Shown piece by piece: positions 32,233 through 43,345 of a DNA stretch of 64,000 bases (position 1 is the first letter of the stretch; each line of letters opens with the position of its first letter). The position numbers and the translations under genes are program-made. The notes under the pieces were generated by a model. It saw only the letters and a program-made list of their open reading frames with translations, searched no databases and was not told the DNA's origin. Source of the DNA: Sphaerolaimus hirsutus (lineage: Eukaryota > Nematoda > Chromadorea > Monhysterida > Sphaerolaimidae); assembly GCA_964036195.1 (NCBI GenBank), contig OZ038450.1, positions 23,651,208-23,715,207 on the forward strand. Reading direction: 5' to 3'.

Positions 32233-34943
32233 TTACATATAGCCCTGATTTCGATCAAAATCAAAACTACTATACATCACAGCACTACTTGTGTATGAGT
32301 GATTATCAGAGAAGCTTGAAGAATATGACCCACCACCAGTAGAACAACTAGGCTCATCGGCATTATGTATTTCCGCGGTGGTGATTTGAGCTTTGTCTTT
32401 TGCCGCATGAATTGCATTTTCAATTTGTGATGCCAGCGAAAACTGTATGCGTCCACCGGCCAGCTGAAATTTGTTTTGAAGAAATAAGAAGTTGAAAAAT
32501 CAAGGAAATTTGATTTTCTAATTTGTATAGCTATTTTTCATTCTATATTTATGAATGGTTACTAACCGCAACTCGTGGTGTAGCATGTTCGTCAAATGCT
32601 GCATTTGCGTGTTCTGGGGACAGTCCCAAGTCTTGTAAAGTGTGAAGTAAAGTGTCAAGTGTATAGTCAAATGTAAAGTAAAGTGACAATCGAAATCTTT
32701 TTGTTCTGATTGTCACTTTAATTTGCATTTGACTTTACACTTGACACTTTACTTTACACTTTACAGGTCTTGGGACTGTCACCTGAACGTGATGAAAGTA
32801 CGGTTTCCTGCCTGAAATGTTTAATTTTGATTAGCGGACTTTTTTTATCATTTGAAAATCATTGGCACTTTTCCAAAGTGAATTATAGACACAAGGCATA
32901 AAGATATTGAAAAAATATATTATTTTATAATGAGATCTTTTAATTTTCAAAATTTTATTGCACATTAAGGAGCCATTTTTCAAAGAAACTCACAGGGCCA
33001 CTTCATCAGAAGCATTATCAACTGCCGCCCTTTTTTTCCTGTACATTCCATAGAATGTAACCGCCAGCACAATTATGAGGAGCACTGAAAACAGGCCCAA
33101 TCCCATTAAGCCATTGAGCATTGCCATTTCAGACTGAAATTTGTATGCACTATTGTGAAATTAATTAATTAAAAAATAGTAAGATGTATATTTACATGGT
33201 GCACAATTTCCAAGATTTCCATTCTTTTCTCAAACGTTTTCAATTGGGCAGTGAGCATTTTGAGCATTTTTTTCAGTTGATTCACTATTGCCATTTTGCA
33301 AGCCGTTTGCTATGAGACTTTGCAGATCCAATTTACATGGCCTAGATTCATCGCTCAGCATTTGGCTATCTGCCAGAGATGTCGACTTTTTGGGTGTGCT
33401 GAAAGTTGTGGGAATAGGTGTGCTTTTTGAAGTGGGAATATCGCCCGGTGTAGATGTAGTAGTATCATTTGAGCTGTCTTGTGATGCATCAGTGCTAGAA
33501 ATCAGCTGCTTTTGCATGAACTTTTTTATTTGCCCCATGAAAATGTTCACTTGTGAAATCAGTTTTTTGTTCTCAGCCAGTGCCAATGAGCATTCATTTT
33601 CATGCTCCATTGAATATTTCTGAAAATGATTAATTAGTGTGCACATAATTACACATTTTCACTTTTACATTTACTTTACAAACCTGGTTTTTAGCTATGG
33701 TACTGTTGAGTATGTGAAATCCATTCACAATGGCAGAAAACATGCACACCAGGGTTTCATTGTTGTTTTGCAGTTTGTCTAATATTGAAATCTGTGAAGG
33801 CTCAAATGTTTTCACTAGACATTTTACATGAAAGGATAAAATAAATTAATAGAATTTACATGGAAATCAGTCATGGTTTGCCCTTGGTTTTTTGTGTTCA
33901 GTGCCAATTGAGATGACAAGTTCACCATTCCATTTGTAATATTTGTGCTGAGTGCATTTGCCATGTTTTCCATGCCTTTTTCCATCAGTGTATGATTGAA
34001 GTTTGTGGCATTTTGTGACAATTCCGATGACAAATGTACAATTTCACTTTTGAAAGTTGTTTTGATTTCGTTTTTGACATTTTCCATTTTGGCGATCAAT
34101 TTTGTCTCATCAAAGTTTTTTGCATTTTGCCCCAAAAGTGAAGAAAAATGACTGGTCATTTCTTTCAAATCTGTTTTGATAGCCCTTGTCACATTTTGTA
34201 TGCCACTTTCCAGCGCAATGACAAGTGATTTCAGATTTTTCTGTGTGGCATGTGGCAATGTAACATTGATGTAGAGTAAATTAAAAATGAAAAAAAGTGC
34301 AATTATGTGCATACCTCAATGAGTGGTTCCGATTCACAGCATGTGCATTTATGAGTGCTAATTATTTTTTTCACATTTTCCAAAATCATGTTTGAATCCA
34401 GTGAGGGGCATGACATATTCTTTTGATTGATGAGATTTTCCAAGGCATTGAGAGTTGTAGAATTATATTCCGTAATCTTTTTCAGAGTGGTTTCGCCAAA
34501 TGTGCCCATCATAACTTGCAACATTTGAATATCATTTTCATGGATTTTACATGTGCCAATGCTTGATTTGTCATGGACCACATCATTCTGAGTTTTTCAA
34601 TATTGGTCATGTAAAAGCACACCTTTCTCACAACTTCCAAGCATTACCCAAACCTGAAAAAAAATGAGCTTACCGATTTCGAGATCAAAACCATGTCACT
34701 GGGCTGATTCCTCAAAAATTCCATGTCAATTTCACTGGCTGTGGTACTTGGCTGTGTGCTGGTGGTGGCTGGTGTGCTGGTGCTGGTCGATGTGCTGGTG
34801 CTGGTCGGTGTGCTGGTGCTGGTTGGTGTGCCGGTGCTGATCGTTTCCATATACGCTGTGGATGTAGTGCTGAATAATTCTGATAGCGGTTCCATTTTTC
34901 TTGTATAGGAGACAGTGGCACTTGTCGGCAGGCCACACTGCAC
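32233..34943 (-). CDS. Ser/Thr-rich, coiled-coil, single-pass membrane protein, nine or more exons
   Basis: Exons on the - strand: 34674 upward (start unsure), 34315-34587, 33860-34240, 33684-33791, 33196-33619, 32994-33133, 32783-32811, 32567-32613 and 32233-32463. All junctions are GT-AG and phases agree. The first exon carries a mucin-like stalk of TSTSTPTS repeats. The middle is helical and coiled-coil-like with many N-glycosylation sequons (NVTRAI, NATNFNH, NNETL). A Ser/Thr/Pro segment follows, then a heptad-like stretch (KMLKMLTAQLKTF). Exon 6 holds a membrane helix (LGLFSVLLIIVLAVTFYG) with RKKR after it, then a short Ser-rich tail. This is the build of a viral or cell-surface attachment/fusion-type glycoprotein, but no family is recognised. 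One break exists: within exon 5 the frame changes at a run of seven T (33267-33273). The N-terminal signal may lie in exons further upstream (35222-35413 or 35531-35637). Confidence 0.65.
32617..32782. mobile_element. Foldback element that is itself an intron (introner-like)
   Basis: GGGACAGTCCCAAGTCTTGTAAAGTG faces CACTTTACAGGTCTTGGGACTGTCAC, with AAGTAAAGTGTCAAGTG arms inside. CTG is duplicated on both sides (32614-32616, 32783-32785). Read on the - strand, the element begins GTGAC and the copied CAG supplies the acceptor, so removing 32614-32782 as a GT-AG intron leaves the coding frame exactly as it was. Confidence 0.75.
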
Positions 34944-35221
34944 TTCCGTATCCGGTCCAAGCCTTCAAAATTTGGGATAATTTTTAAGTTAAACATTGCA
35001 TTTTTCTATTTGATTGATTTTCGGCTAATATGAATTAGTTGTGTTAATTGCTCGTCACATACATTCGCACCCCCTTTCTCTTCACCCCCCACTGCCACAT
35101 ACATTAGTTCACACCCCCTCTCCCCCCCTCTCCCCCTCTATACATGTACATTCGCACTCCCACCCCGCTCCACACTTTTACCAAGGTTTTTCAAAGTTTA
35201 ATACGTAAAAGTTTCACGTAC

Positions 35222-35413
35222 CGAGGTGCCAAATCTCGGCCCAGATGGCAATCCTTGGTAGATAGAACGATTTTTTTGCCGCGGTTCCACTGATATAGGA
35301 CGTTTTTCTGCGAGAAATGTAAAAGTAAAAGCCAGTAAAAGTGTAGAATATTTAGAAGTGTTTAGAAGACGTTTTACAGTGTGGCGAATATTAGGATTTT
35401 TTCTTTGTGGCAT
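35222..35413 (-). CDS. Possible first exon with signal-anchor-like sequence
   Basis: It starts with ATG at 35413, has a hydrophobic run (YSTLLLAFTFTFLAE) about 20 residues in, and ends at CTCG|GTACGT in phase 0. The next acceptor near 34,960 (TTTTGAAG) does not give the mucin frame from phase 0, so the link to the membrane-protein gene is unproven. It could be the start of a separate transcript. Confidence 0.3.
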
Positions 35414-35530
35414 ATTTTACACAATCTCCAAAAGTTTATGAAATTATTCTGCATATCATTTTTACATAGATCACCTTCTACTTCAATGTCTGTATTCAAC
35501 TAGAAAACCGTAAAAAGTACATTGTCATAC

Positions 35531-35637
35531 CATTTCCAAAGTTCTGAAGTCCGCTCTCATACAGTCAATTTCGCCATTTGAGCTGCGCGGGCACTGGCAC
35601 CAGAAGCATATACTCCTTAGCATACAGTCATTGTTGC
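35531..35637 (-). CDS. Possible Cys-rich exon
   Basis: Flanked by TTGTAG and ATG|GTATGA, it is open in one frame with cysteines clustered as in CMLRSICFWCQCPRSSNG and a further C-M pair. It could encode a small extracellular module upstream of the membrane-protein gene. It is short, and no joined exon was found. Confidence 0.3.
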
Positions 35638-36093
35638 CTACAATAGGCAAAAATTGTGAAATATTTTTTCAACTTATATTTTAAATTCGTTTTTCGAAAG
35701 TTTTTGGCGGCATGAACTCACCAAATAAGGCACTGAAAATGAAAAAATGGCGCCATACTTCCATTCTAATCACAATTCTCGATTTTAGAAGTGAAAATGA
35801 AATATTATCAGCGACTGTTAATATTAGTAAAAAAACGTCCAGATTTGGCTTTTTTTTATACTTTTGCTGGCCAATTTCAAAATGCCAAGAAGTTTGTTTT
35901 GGATACAGACTCAAAAAATGCATTCTTAACTTTTCCATTGCAATGTTTATTTTTGTTTCAGGTAGTCTGGCGCCATTTATGCTTAAAATATTTATTTTTC
36001 ATATAGATATCGTTAGAGAGGGACTATATTTAAATAAGCTTGAATTAGTTCACACAGCGTCATTTATTTATTTATTTATTGACGCTATAATTA
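35638..36093. other. No gene seen
   Basis: Overlapping open frames on both strands are short and have no splice or domain support. 35,060-35,170 just before holds a C-rich polypyrimidine stretch (CCCCCTCTCCCCCCCTCTCC). Confidence 0.35.
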
Positions 36094-36213
36094 TTTGAGT
36101 TTGCAAGAGTGTGGAGTTTGTCAATTATCATTATCGCTGTAAACTCGAAGTCATTCGTAAGAGTTTACAGCGATAATGATAATTGACAACTTCCACACTC
36201 TTGCAAACTCAAA
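36094..36213. mobile_element. Near-perfect 120-bp foldback
   Basis: TTTGAGTTTGCAAGAGTGTGGAGTTTGTCAATTATCATTATCGCTGTAAACTC is followed after 14 bases by its almost exact complement. It could be a very young MITE or a deliberate hairpin. It sits between the - strand membrane-protein gene and the + strand secreted-type gene. Confidence 0.8.
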
Positions 36214-36283
36214 TACATTCAAACGTCAATAATAAATTTGCAGACTATTTATTTTTACTTTATTTTGCAGACTATATTGGAGA

Positions 36284-36592
36284 TGTCGTTTTATTGGTGA
36301 CGTCGTTCTATTGGAGACACCGCTCTATTGGAGATGTCATTCTATTGGAGGTGCCGTTCTATTAAGGCGCCAGGAGACGCCGTTCTATTGAAGGCGCCGT
36401 TCTATTAACAATCTGTCGTTCTATTGGAGACGCTGTTCTATTGGAGACGCTGTTCTATTGAAGACGCTGTTCTATTGGAGACGTCATTCTATTGGAGAGA
36501 CGCCGTTCTATTGGAGGTGTCGTTCTATTGGAGGTGTCGTTCTATTGAAGGTGTCGTTCTATTGGAGGTGTCGTTCTATTGAAGGTGCCAAG
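36284..36592. repeat. Minisatellite, 17-bp unit GTTCTATTGGAGACGCC
   Basis: About 16 tandem units with variants GGTGTC, GACGTC and AAGGCGC in the last six bases. It lies immediately upstream of the + strand gene starting at 36,624, so it may be in its promoter or 5' leader. Confidence 0.85.
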
Positions 36593-36623
36593 CTAACAAA
36601 ATAAAAAATAAACTAACAACAAA

Positions 36624-39600
36624 ATGATGTATTTTGTCACATTTTGCGATTGTTACACTCTTTTCACCCCAAATTTCAATATTCAGGTGTTCCATATGTC
36701 GCTGCTGATTTCAATTTTGCTACTCTTTTGTCAACTATCAGCTAATCTGGAAGCTGAAAAAGTGACAATCGAGTTTTTGCATTTCGAGGGAGATAATAAA
36801 GCTCAACAATTAATTGAGCAATTTCGGCAGCCATTTGAGCAAGAAGGATTGAATTTTGGCACCGTCACAACAATTACAGACAGTCAAAGTGGCAAACAAA
36901 AAGCAAAAGGAGAGGAAAAACAGAACGGTTCAACGAAGGTTGGTTACACTAGACCCAAGCCACACTAGTCTAAACCTAAGCCTAGGTCATAATAAAAAAT
37001 ACACAAATGTTTCAGGCTGGCCAGGCAAAGTTGTACAACAACAGCAGTAGCAACAGACACAGCCACACTGGAAACAACGTCAGCAACGAAAGCGAAGCAG
37101 TCGTCACCACAATCGACATCGTTTCCAGCATCTGTGACAGAGTCATCAACGCAAACAGCCTCAGTGAGATTGCCAGGTGACTGTCACAAAAAATTGTGAC
37201 ATGATATGCAAACAGACAAATGCCATGATTAAAATGAATTTAGAGGAAAAAAGTGGTGGCATTTGTCAGTTTACATGTCATATCACTGTTTTTGTGACTG
37301 TCATTTAGAAGCGCCAGTGCAAACAGAGACAGTGGAACACCAGCTGGAATCTCATCAAGTGGCACAGCAAAGTCGACTTCAGCAGTTGCTACTACGCCAT
37401 CAAAGGCAGCAACAGCAGTTGCTACTACTCCAGTTAATATATCTGGTGGCCAGCATAAAAGTGGATCGATCAGATCAACATTTTGGAGATCCGGTTTGTC
37501 AATTTGTTTTTTGCATTTCAAAATGTTTCACTATTTTTCAATCCCATTTCAAAATATTTCACTATTTTTACAAAATGTTTATAGGTGCATCCCTGGCATC
37601 GTCGACAATTGTCAAGTCGCTGGTCAGCCCTGCAGCCACTTCATCAGCTCAACAAAAAGGACCCGAAACAGTCGGAAAAGCAATAGGAATTGAAGCTTCA
37701 AACGTGGATTCGACGAATCTGATTGCCAAACAGCCGAAAGGTCGCGGTCGCGGTCGTACTCGTTCTGCACAAAAGCCAGCATCAGTGGGCTACACCACCA
37801 AGCTGATTCCACTGGACACTGCTGACATCAAAGCATCGAGCGGACCTGTCAGACCTCCCATTCTGAGCTGTCACATCCCACTTCAAGGAGTTGATGAGGA
37901 ATCAAACGACACAGGCGGAACGAGAAGGTTAATTGATAAATTATTCATCATGTTTTATTTTGTGATGTTCACATTAGATCACAATTCCTGAGATTCTTAA
38001 TGTACAAAAACATTTATCCTTACACAGGTCAGATAACAGTATCAGTTTCAATACCGAACACGGCAGCTCAACTGAATCAGACACCAGCGGCTTTCCAGTC
38101 ATTGCCAATAGTAGCTTCGATACCTGTGCCATTGCTGACAGATCTGACAATAGAGCAGCTATTGAGTCAGCACGCGGATCAGACAGTAACAACATCAGTA
38201 AGCCTTGTGGTGAATCAGAACGACGTCGGTGCAGATCCCAACTCAATTGTGACAGCATTGAGACAGAGTCAAGCGGCATTGGTGAACGGTCGAGTAAGCA
38301 GGCCAGAAAAGAGAGACAGAAAGAATCAGATGCAGCATCGAAGGAGCCTGTCAGCATCCCCAGAAATGGTGCGAACAAAATGGACAGCTCGGCGGGATGC
38401 ACCAGTGACAAACTACCCACACAATGTGAGGCAGTTGACACCTCAGGACATGGCACAACAGGCCCAGGAGATGGAGATGCCAGTGACAAGTGCCCAGCCT
38501 TCATCGTCACAGACCACTGGACAGGTAGCCACAATGGTGGTCTCAACAGCAAGAACCTGCGATCTCAAGAGAAGAATGGATATGAATGTGCCATCAACAC
38601 CAGTGACATCAACCCAGATGACAACAGAAACATCGAAGGAAGCAAGGATGTCAGAAATGGGAACAGAAATGACAGCAATGGAATCAATGGCAACGGAAAC
38701 GACGACAGAAACGGCAACAGAAACAGTGACAGAAACAACAAAGGAAATGGAGATAGAAAAGACAACAGTATCAGAAATGACCCCACAAACGGTGACAAGA
38801 GAGAAGGTCCCTCTAATGAGACCTATATTGGTATGCTTATTATGATTGTATATGTAAAATAAAGAAATACATGCCAGACAATGAGTTGATATTTATGTGT
38901 TTGAAATGCAAAATAAAAATGTATCTTTACATGTTCAGGTGGATTCCTTCGCAGCAGACGCAAGGTCAATCACGCCAGCGATCCTTTTCGGTGGTCAAGG
39001 GACACTGCAATTCAAGGACCGACCACTCAGTGGTACAATGCCAATGAGTATGGGATGCAGCCAGTGCACAATCAAACGAAAAAAGCAGAAAATGAATCAA
39101 GAATCATCAACTATGGAGTTGGAGGAAGAGGACGAGGAGGAGTCAGATCTATCATCCCGGGGGGAGTCAGACCCAGAAGACACTATACCAGCAACACGCC
39201 CACCAACACCATTAGAAAACCGTACATTGGAAGCGAACACGCCGTCGTCGTCAACAGAGGAATGTCTTCGGGTACAGGCAATAAAGACATCTCTGGAGAA
39301 AAGATTGTCAGAAGAAGTATGCCAGAGAGCCAAGAATCTACAGGTGGAAGCGACAGAAGCTCTCCATCAGGCAGAAATGGCCTTGAAAGCAGTGGATGTA
39401 CAACAGACAGAGAAAAAACAGCGATTAGAACAGGAACAGAGAAAAACAGTAGCAGTGTCGGAAACAAGCATGAACACACCAACGGTGGGACATCAAACGT
39501 CGTCACAATTGGTCAAGAGCAGTCTGGCGAATGCACCAAAACTGGCCGAACGTCACAAACGACAGATGCAAGGCTGCCCAAACGAGAAGGAGGACATATT

Positions 39601-42600
39601 AATACGGCGAAAGTTGTTTTCGCCGACGAAAAGGAACGAGAGAGATTGTACAACAGTGAAACGGGGCAAAGAATCAAAGCAGCCTATGAAAGAAAGTTGC
39701 AAGAGCAAATGCGACAACCACAATGGCAGCAACAGCCACACCTCAGAATCACCATCCCCTCAGACCTTGGAAAGGAGGAGCGCAGCGTTGAGTGCAGAAC
39801 TGAAAAAGGTGGAGAAAAACATGAGTCAAAGTTGCTCACAACCCGCAAGACCGTACAAAAAATCGTCCAAGAGCTCAAAGACTGTGGAAGACTCGCCAGA
39901 TGTGGACAGTCCAGTAGTACGTGTGTGCGAAGTGAATGCTGTGGCAGAGAACACCCAGAAGACTCAACTGGAGACGGACAGGGACAGTCTAGATTTGGAA
40001 AGTGTACCATGGGAGAGGAAAAAAATTATGGATATGTTGCAAATGGATCCGGACGAATCACTGGAAATGTGCCCTCGACTGAGACAAATTGCACGCGAAC
40101 ACATGAACTTGCCACGCCTGAGGAAGCTATCAGAATTGTCAATGGAGGACAAGCACAGGGCACAGAGTGTATTGAAAGCGGACGGGTCTGGGCTGATGGA
40201 AAAGTATCGAGCAATGTCGGAGTTGGACGTACTGTCGGTACTGAGCGTCAAGGCTTCTGCAACACCAACACCAGCATCATGTCCGGAATCAGATCTGGAT
40301 TCACTGGTTCGAGGGGCAGAGGAGAGCGTCATATGCGACCTACTTCAGATCAATCCCATTACCGATGTGGTGCCAAGAATGACCGATCAGCTTTGTCAAG
40401 TAGCACGCAAGAAACTGAAATGGCCAGATCAAACTCAATGAGAGATGAATATTATAGACACAATGTGAATGCCTTTTTACAGTGGGGATTAAGTGCAGGA
40501 CAGTTTTCTTTAGTACCTATACCTAAGAATACAACAGAATCAGCAATGCAAGTGATGGGTCCAATGCAGACACCACTTGGCATCATGCCAGTGGGGCCCA
40601 TGCGAATGCCATCAGGTCATATGCAAACGGCAATGCAACCACCACCACCACCACCACCACAACCGCCACCATATGGACAAAGACCATCAGAATATATGCA
40701 CAGGTTTCCACCATATATGCAAGGGTCATCAGCATATGCACAAATGTCATCAGAACACATGCACATGTCACCAGAACACATGCAGATGGCACCAGCTGCC
40801 CAGATAGTATACCCAGTTTCATCTGCACAGGCAGCAGCTGCACAGGCTGCACAGGCTGCAGCAGCTGATCACATGAGAACCGCTGCTCAGATGGCATATC
40901 CAGTAACTTCTGTGGAAGCAGCAGCTGCACAAGCAGCGGCAGTTACAGCTGCTGCACAGCTTACAGCACAGATGACAGCACAGATTGATGCATGTCAATC
41001 ATTGCCAGAAGGTGCAATAAACACAGCAGACACAAATACAATTATTGCTCCGCCAATGTATTCTGCAAAAAGAGTAAATGTGAACGATGGTAATGATATT
41101 GATATCAATCAGAGTGGCATCACAAAGAAAAGAGAGAATGTCAGTACCAAAAAGAAGAAGCAAAAAGAGAAGAAACAGAATGCAAAACAAAACATTGATC
41201 CACAACAGTTGCAACGAATGAAAGTGCAGCAGGCGGTTGACATTGCTCGGGCTGAACAGAATGTAAGAGAACTGTTACATGTGGCTGACGAGGCGTTCAT
41301 GACTCTTACTGTGGCAACCATCCACCACCAGATGATGAAAGTGGCTGTTGAAGTGGATGGAAATGTGGAAAAAATGAATCAGGATCACGAGACACATCTG
41401 CCGCAACTTGGATGGACTGTTTTGTGGGAATTACCTGGAAATAGAGGAGATACATATCAAGAGAAGGAATTAGAGCTGGATGTGAGCATTGTGGCCAAGC
41501 AGATAACAAATCATCTGAATCGTGGCTATCCTGTCAGATTGACACGTGCAATCTCAAATGATACTCATGGTGTGGGCTTCAAAAGTCCGGTCCAGGTAAT
41601 ATTGAGAAGGAACCGGGATTTGAATGGAGTGGATTTGGACAATAGCAGATTTTTGACCAGAAGTGGACAAATTGGTGGCAATGACAATAAAGGTGAACAG
41701 AGAATGGGAAAAAACCACATGGTCATGTATGCCACAGTAAAAAGGGGGTATGGTGAGCCACCAGCGCCCATGTATGTGCTGCCAAATGCTGAAATGGTGA
41801 TGGACAATGTGACAAATCAGGTGCAGATCAAAGTGAATGGACATGTAAGTTTTTAAGTGTATTCAAAATAATGAAAAAATATTGTACTCACATTTAAATG
41901 AAACATGTTTACATTGCAGATTCCGAGGGGCACTTCATTGTTTGAATTAAACAGAGTGTTCATCAAATCAATGGTACCATTGAAGGCTATTGAGCACAAG
42001 CGCTCAAATGCAATGTACTGCCCTCAGGCGCACAGACATATTGATAATGATGATAATACTATAGAACAAGCAAGAACCTGTGACAGTTCTGGCAGTGATG
42101 ACAACAGTTCCACACTCATGCCCCCACCGAGAGAGATGCCAAAATGGTCAAAGAGGACATCTGGCATCAGTGAAGCAAACATGGAGCAGTTAATCATGGA
42201 AAAGCTTGTACAGTGGAAAAGAGTTGAACAGAAGATTGTGGATGTGCTACAGTTTCATTTCAATCCCAATCAAGAACCAAGGCAACCATTGCGCTCTACC
42301 TATTCCCGTGGCGCCGGCTCGTCAGGCATGAGTGGACATTGTAGCGAACGGTCACCCAGTATGCCATGCACAAATGGCTATGAGTTCTGGCAGGATTGTC
42401 GGTATGTTTTTATCATACCTTCATTATAAATGTACATATTATTTTGATAGCTATTATATCAATGTTATATATTAAAGTATCAATAATATCATTTTGTCTA
42501 TTACAGATTCTGTGACACCAGAGAGGCCACTCATCACTTTTTCATCAGATGTGCACATTGTGACTGTGAGGGCCATATGGTGGTGAAACAAGATCCATGT

Positions 42601-42624
42601 ATGGAAAACTGCAAAACGATGTGA
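36624..42624 (+). CDS. Very long spliced protein with signal-peptide-like start and Cys-rich C-terminus
   Basis: Exons: 36624-36938, 37016-37176, 37309-37493, 37585-37927, 38028-38830, 38939-41844, 41920-42401 and 42507-42624, all GT-AG with matching phases. An internal Met at about 36,693 starts MSLLISILLLFCQLSANL, a good signal peptide. Exons 2-4 are Ser/Thr/Ala-rich with a Gly-Arg patch (GRGRGRTR). Exons 5 and 6 up to 40,441 are Asn/Ser/Gly/Arg-rich low complexity, in the region that is also open in a second frame. From 40,438 the protein looks structured: Pro-rich PPPPPPP, Met/Gln/Ala-rich repeats, a Lys-rich patch (KKKKQKEKKQ), then folded-looking sequence with GWTVLWELPGNRGD and KNHMVMYATVKRGYGEPPAP. 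The last exon is Cys/His-rich (FFIRCAHCDCEGHM). No family is recognised. A separate gene might start at the ATG at 40,438. Confidence 0.6.
37177..37308. mobile_element. Intron made of an inverted repeat (second introner-like intron)
   Basis: The intron begins GTGACTGTCACAAAAA and ends TTTTTGTGACTGTCATTTAG. GATATGCAAACAGACAAATGCCA faces TGGCATTTGTCAGTTTACATGTC. Its ends GTGACTGTC resemble the GTGACAGTC end of the 32.6-kb element. It is cleanly spliced in phase 2. Confidence 0.65.
38000..40441 (+). CDS. Overlapping second-frame protein, about 775 aa, unknown function
   Basis: A second frame is open from an ATG at 38,000 to TGA at 40,441 across the same intron (38,831-38,938), and the phase is right in this frame too. 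Its product looks like an ordinary charged protein: LPIVASIPVPLLTDLTIEQLL, an acidic tract (ELEEEDEEESDLSS), a coiled-coil-like stretch (EATEALHQAEMALKAVDVQQ), and an ordered C-terminal part (WERKKIMDMLQMDPDESLEM, MDQL-type helices). The stop codon TGA overlaps the ATG at 40,438 of the downstream segment (ATGA). Splicing from the upstream exon at 37,585-37,927 would not reach this frame because that exon has a stop in the required frame, so translation must start within this region. No homologue is recognised. Confidence 0.55.
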
Positions 42625-43345
42625 TGGATTGTGGTCAAGTGATTTATATGTAAACATTTTTATATTTTATAAGTTTGAATGGTACAAGCAGAATACATTT
42701 CATATGCTATAATATGTAGTTCATATTGTGCACATGTAGTTGTAGGCTTGTATTCATACCTGTTCACCCCAGTGGGGCTTTCATTATCTAATTTACAACA
42801 GAAACCTCATTTAGAAGTCTTTCAATCAACCATATATTTCACAACAGGATTTCCACATCAACCACATGAAATTTCAAAATAAGATTAACAGTTAATGTTC
42901 TAAACAAATGCAACAGAATCGTTTGATAAGATCAAAATAAATACCATCAGTTACACGCTATTTATGCCCCCAGTCGTGACTCGCTCGCATATTCGTCCAA
43001 AAAAATTGTTTTGTTCTATATTAAGATGTGGGAAATGTATTCATTCATTCATTGTTTTGCTATCACAAGGACAATCACAATTGTTGTCATCCAAATCATT
43101 ACAATTATTACTTTAATTGTGGTGATTGGGATGACAACTGCAAATGTTATGAACATTGTTGCAAATAACTGAAGTTTTTCTTCTTCTTCCCACATTATAA
43201 TATGTAAATTTCATTTTATCATATTGTTTTGTTTGTGTATTTAAAAAATAAAAAAATATAAAAAAAACAATAGAAAGTTATTAAATCAAACACAAGAAAA
43301 ATCACAAATAAATAGAGAGAACAAACAACATCACTACTTCCACTA
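42625..43345. other. Intergenic region between convergent genes
   Basis: AT-rich sequence with several AATAAA-type words on both strands (for example near 42,940 and 43,245-43,260). It fits shared 3' ends of the + strand gene ending at 42,624 and the - strand capsid gene ending at 43,346. Confidence 0.5.

Noticed and set aside
38565-40332. Several - strand ORFs of 77-122 codons opposite the + strand genes
   Set aside because: Antisense shadows of the dual-coding region without splice or domain support.
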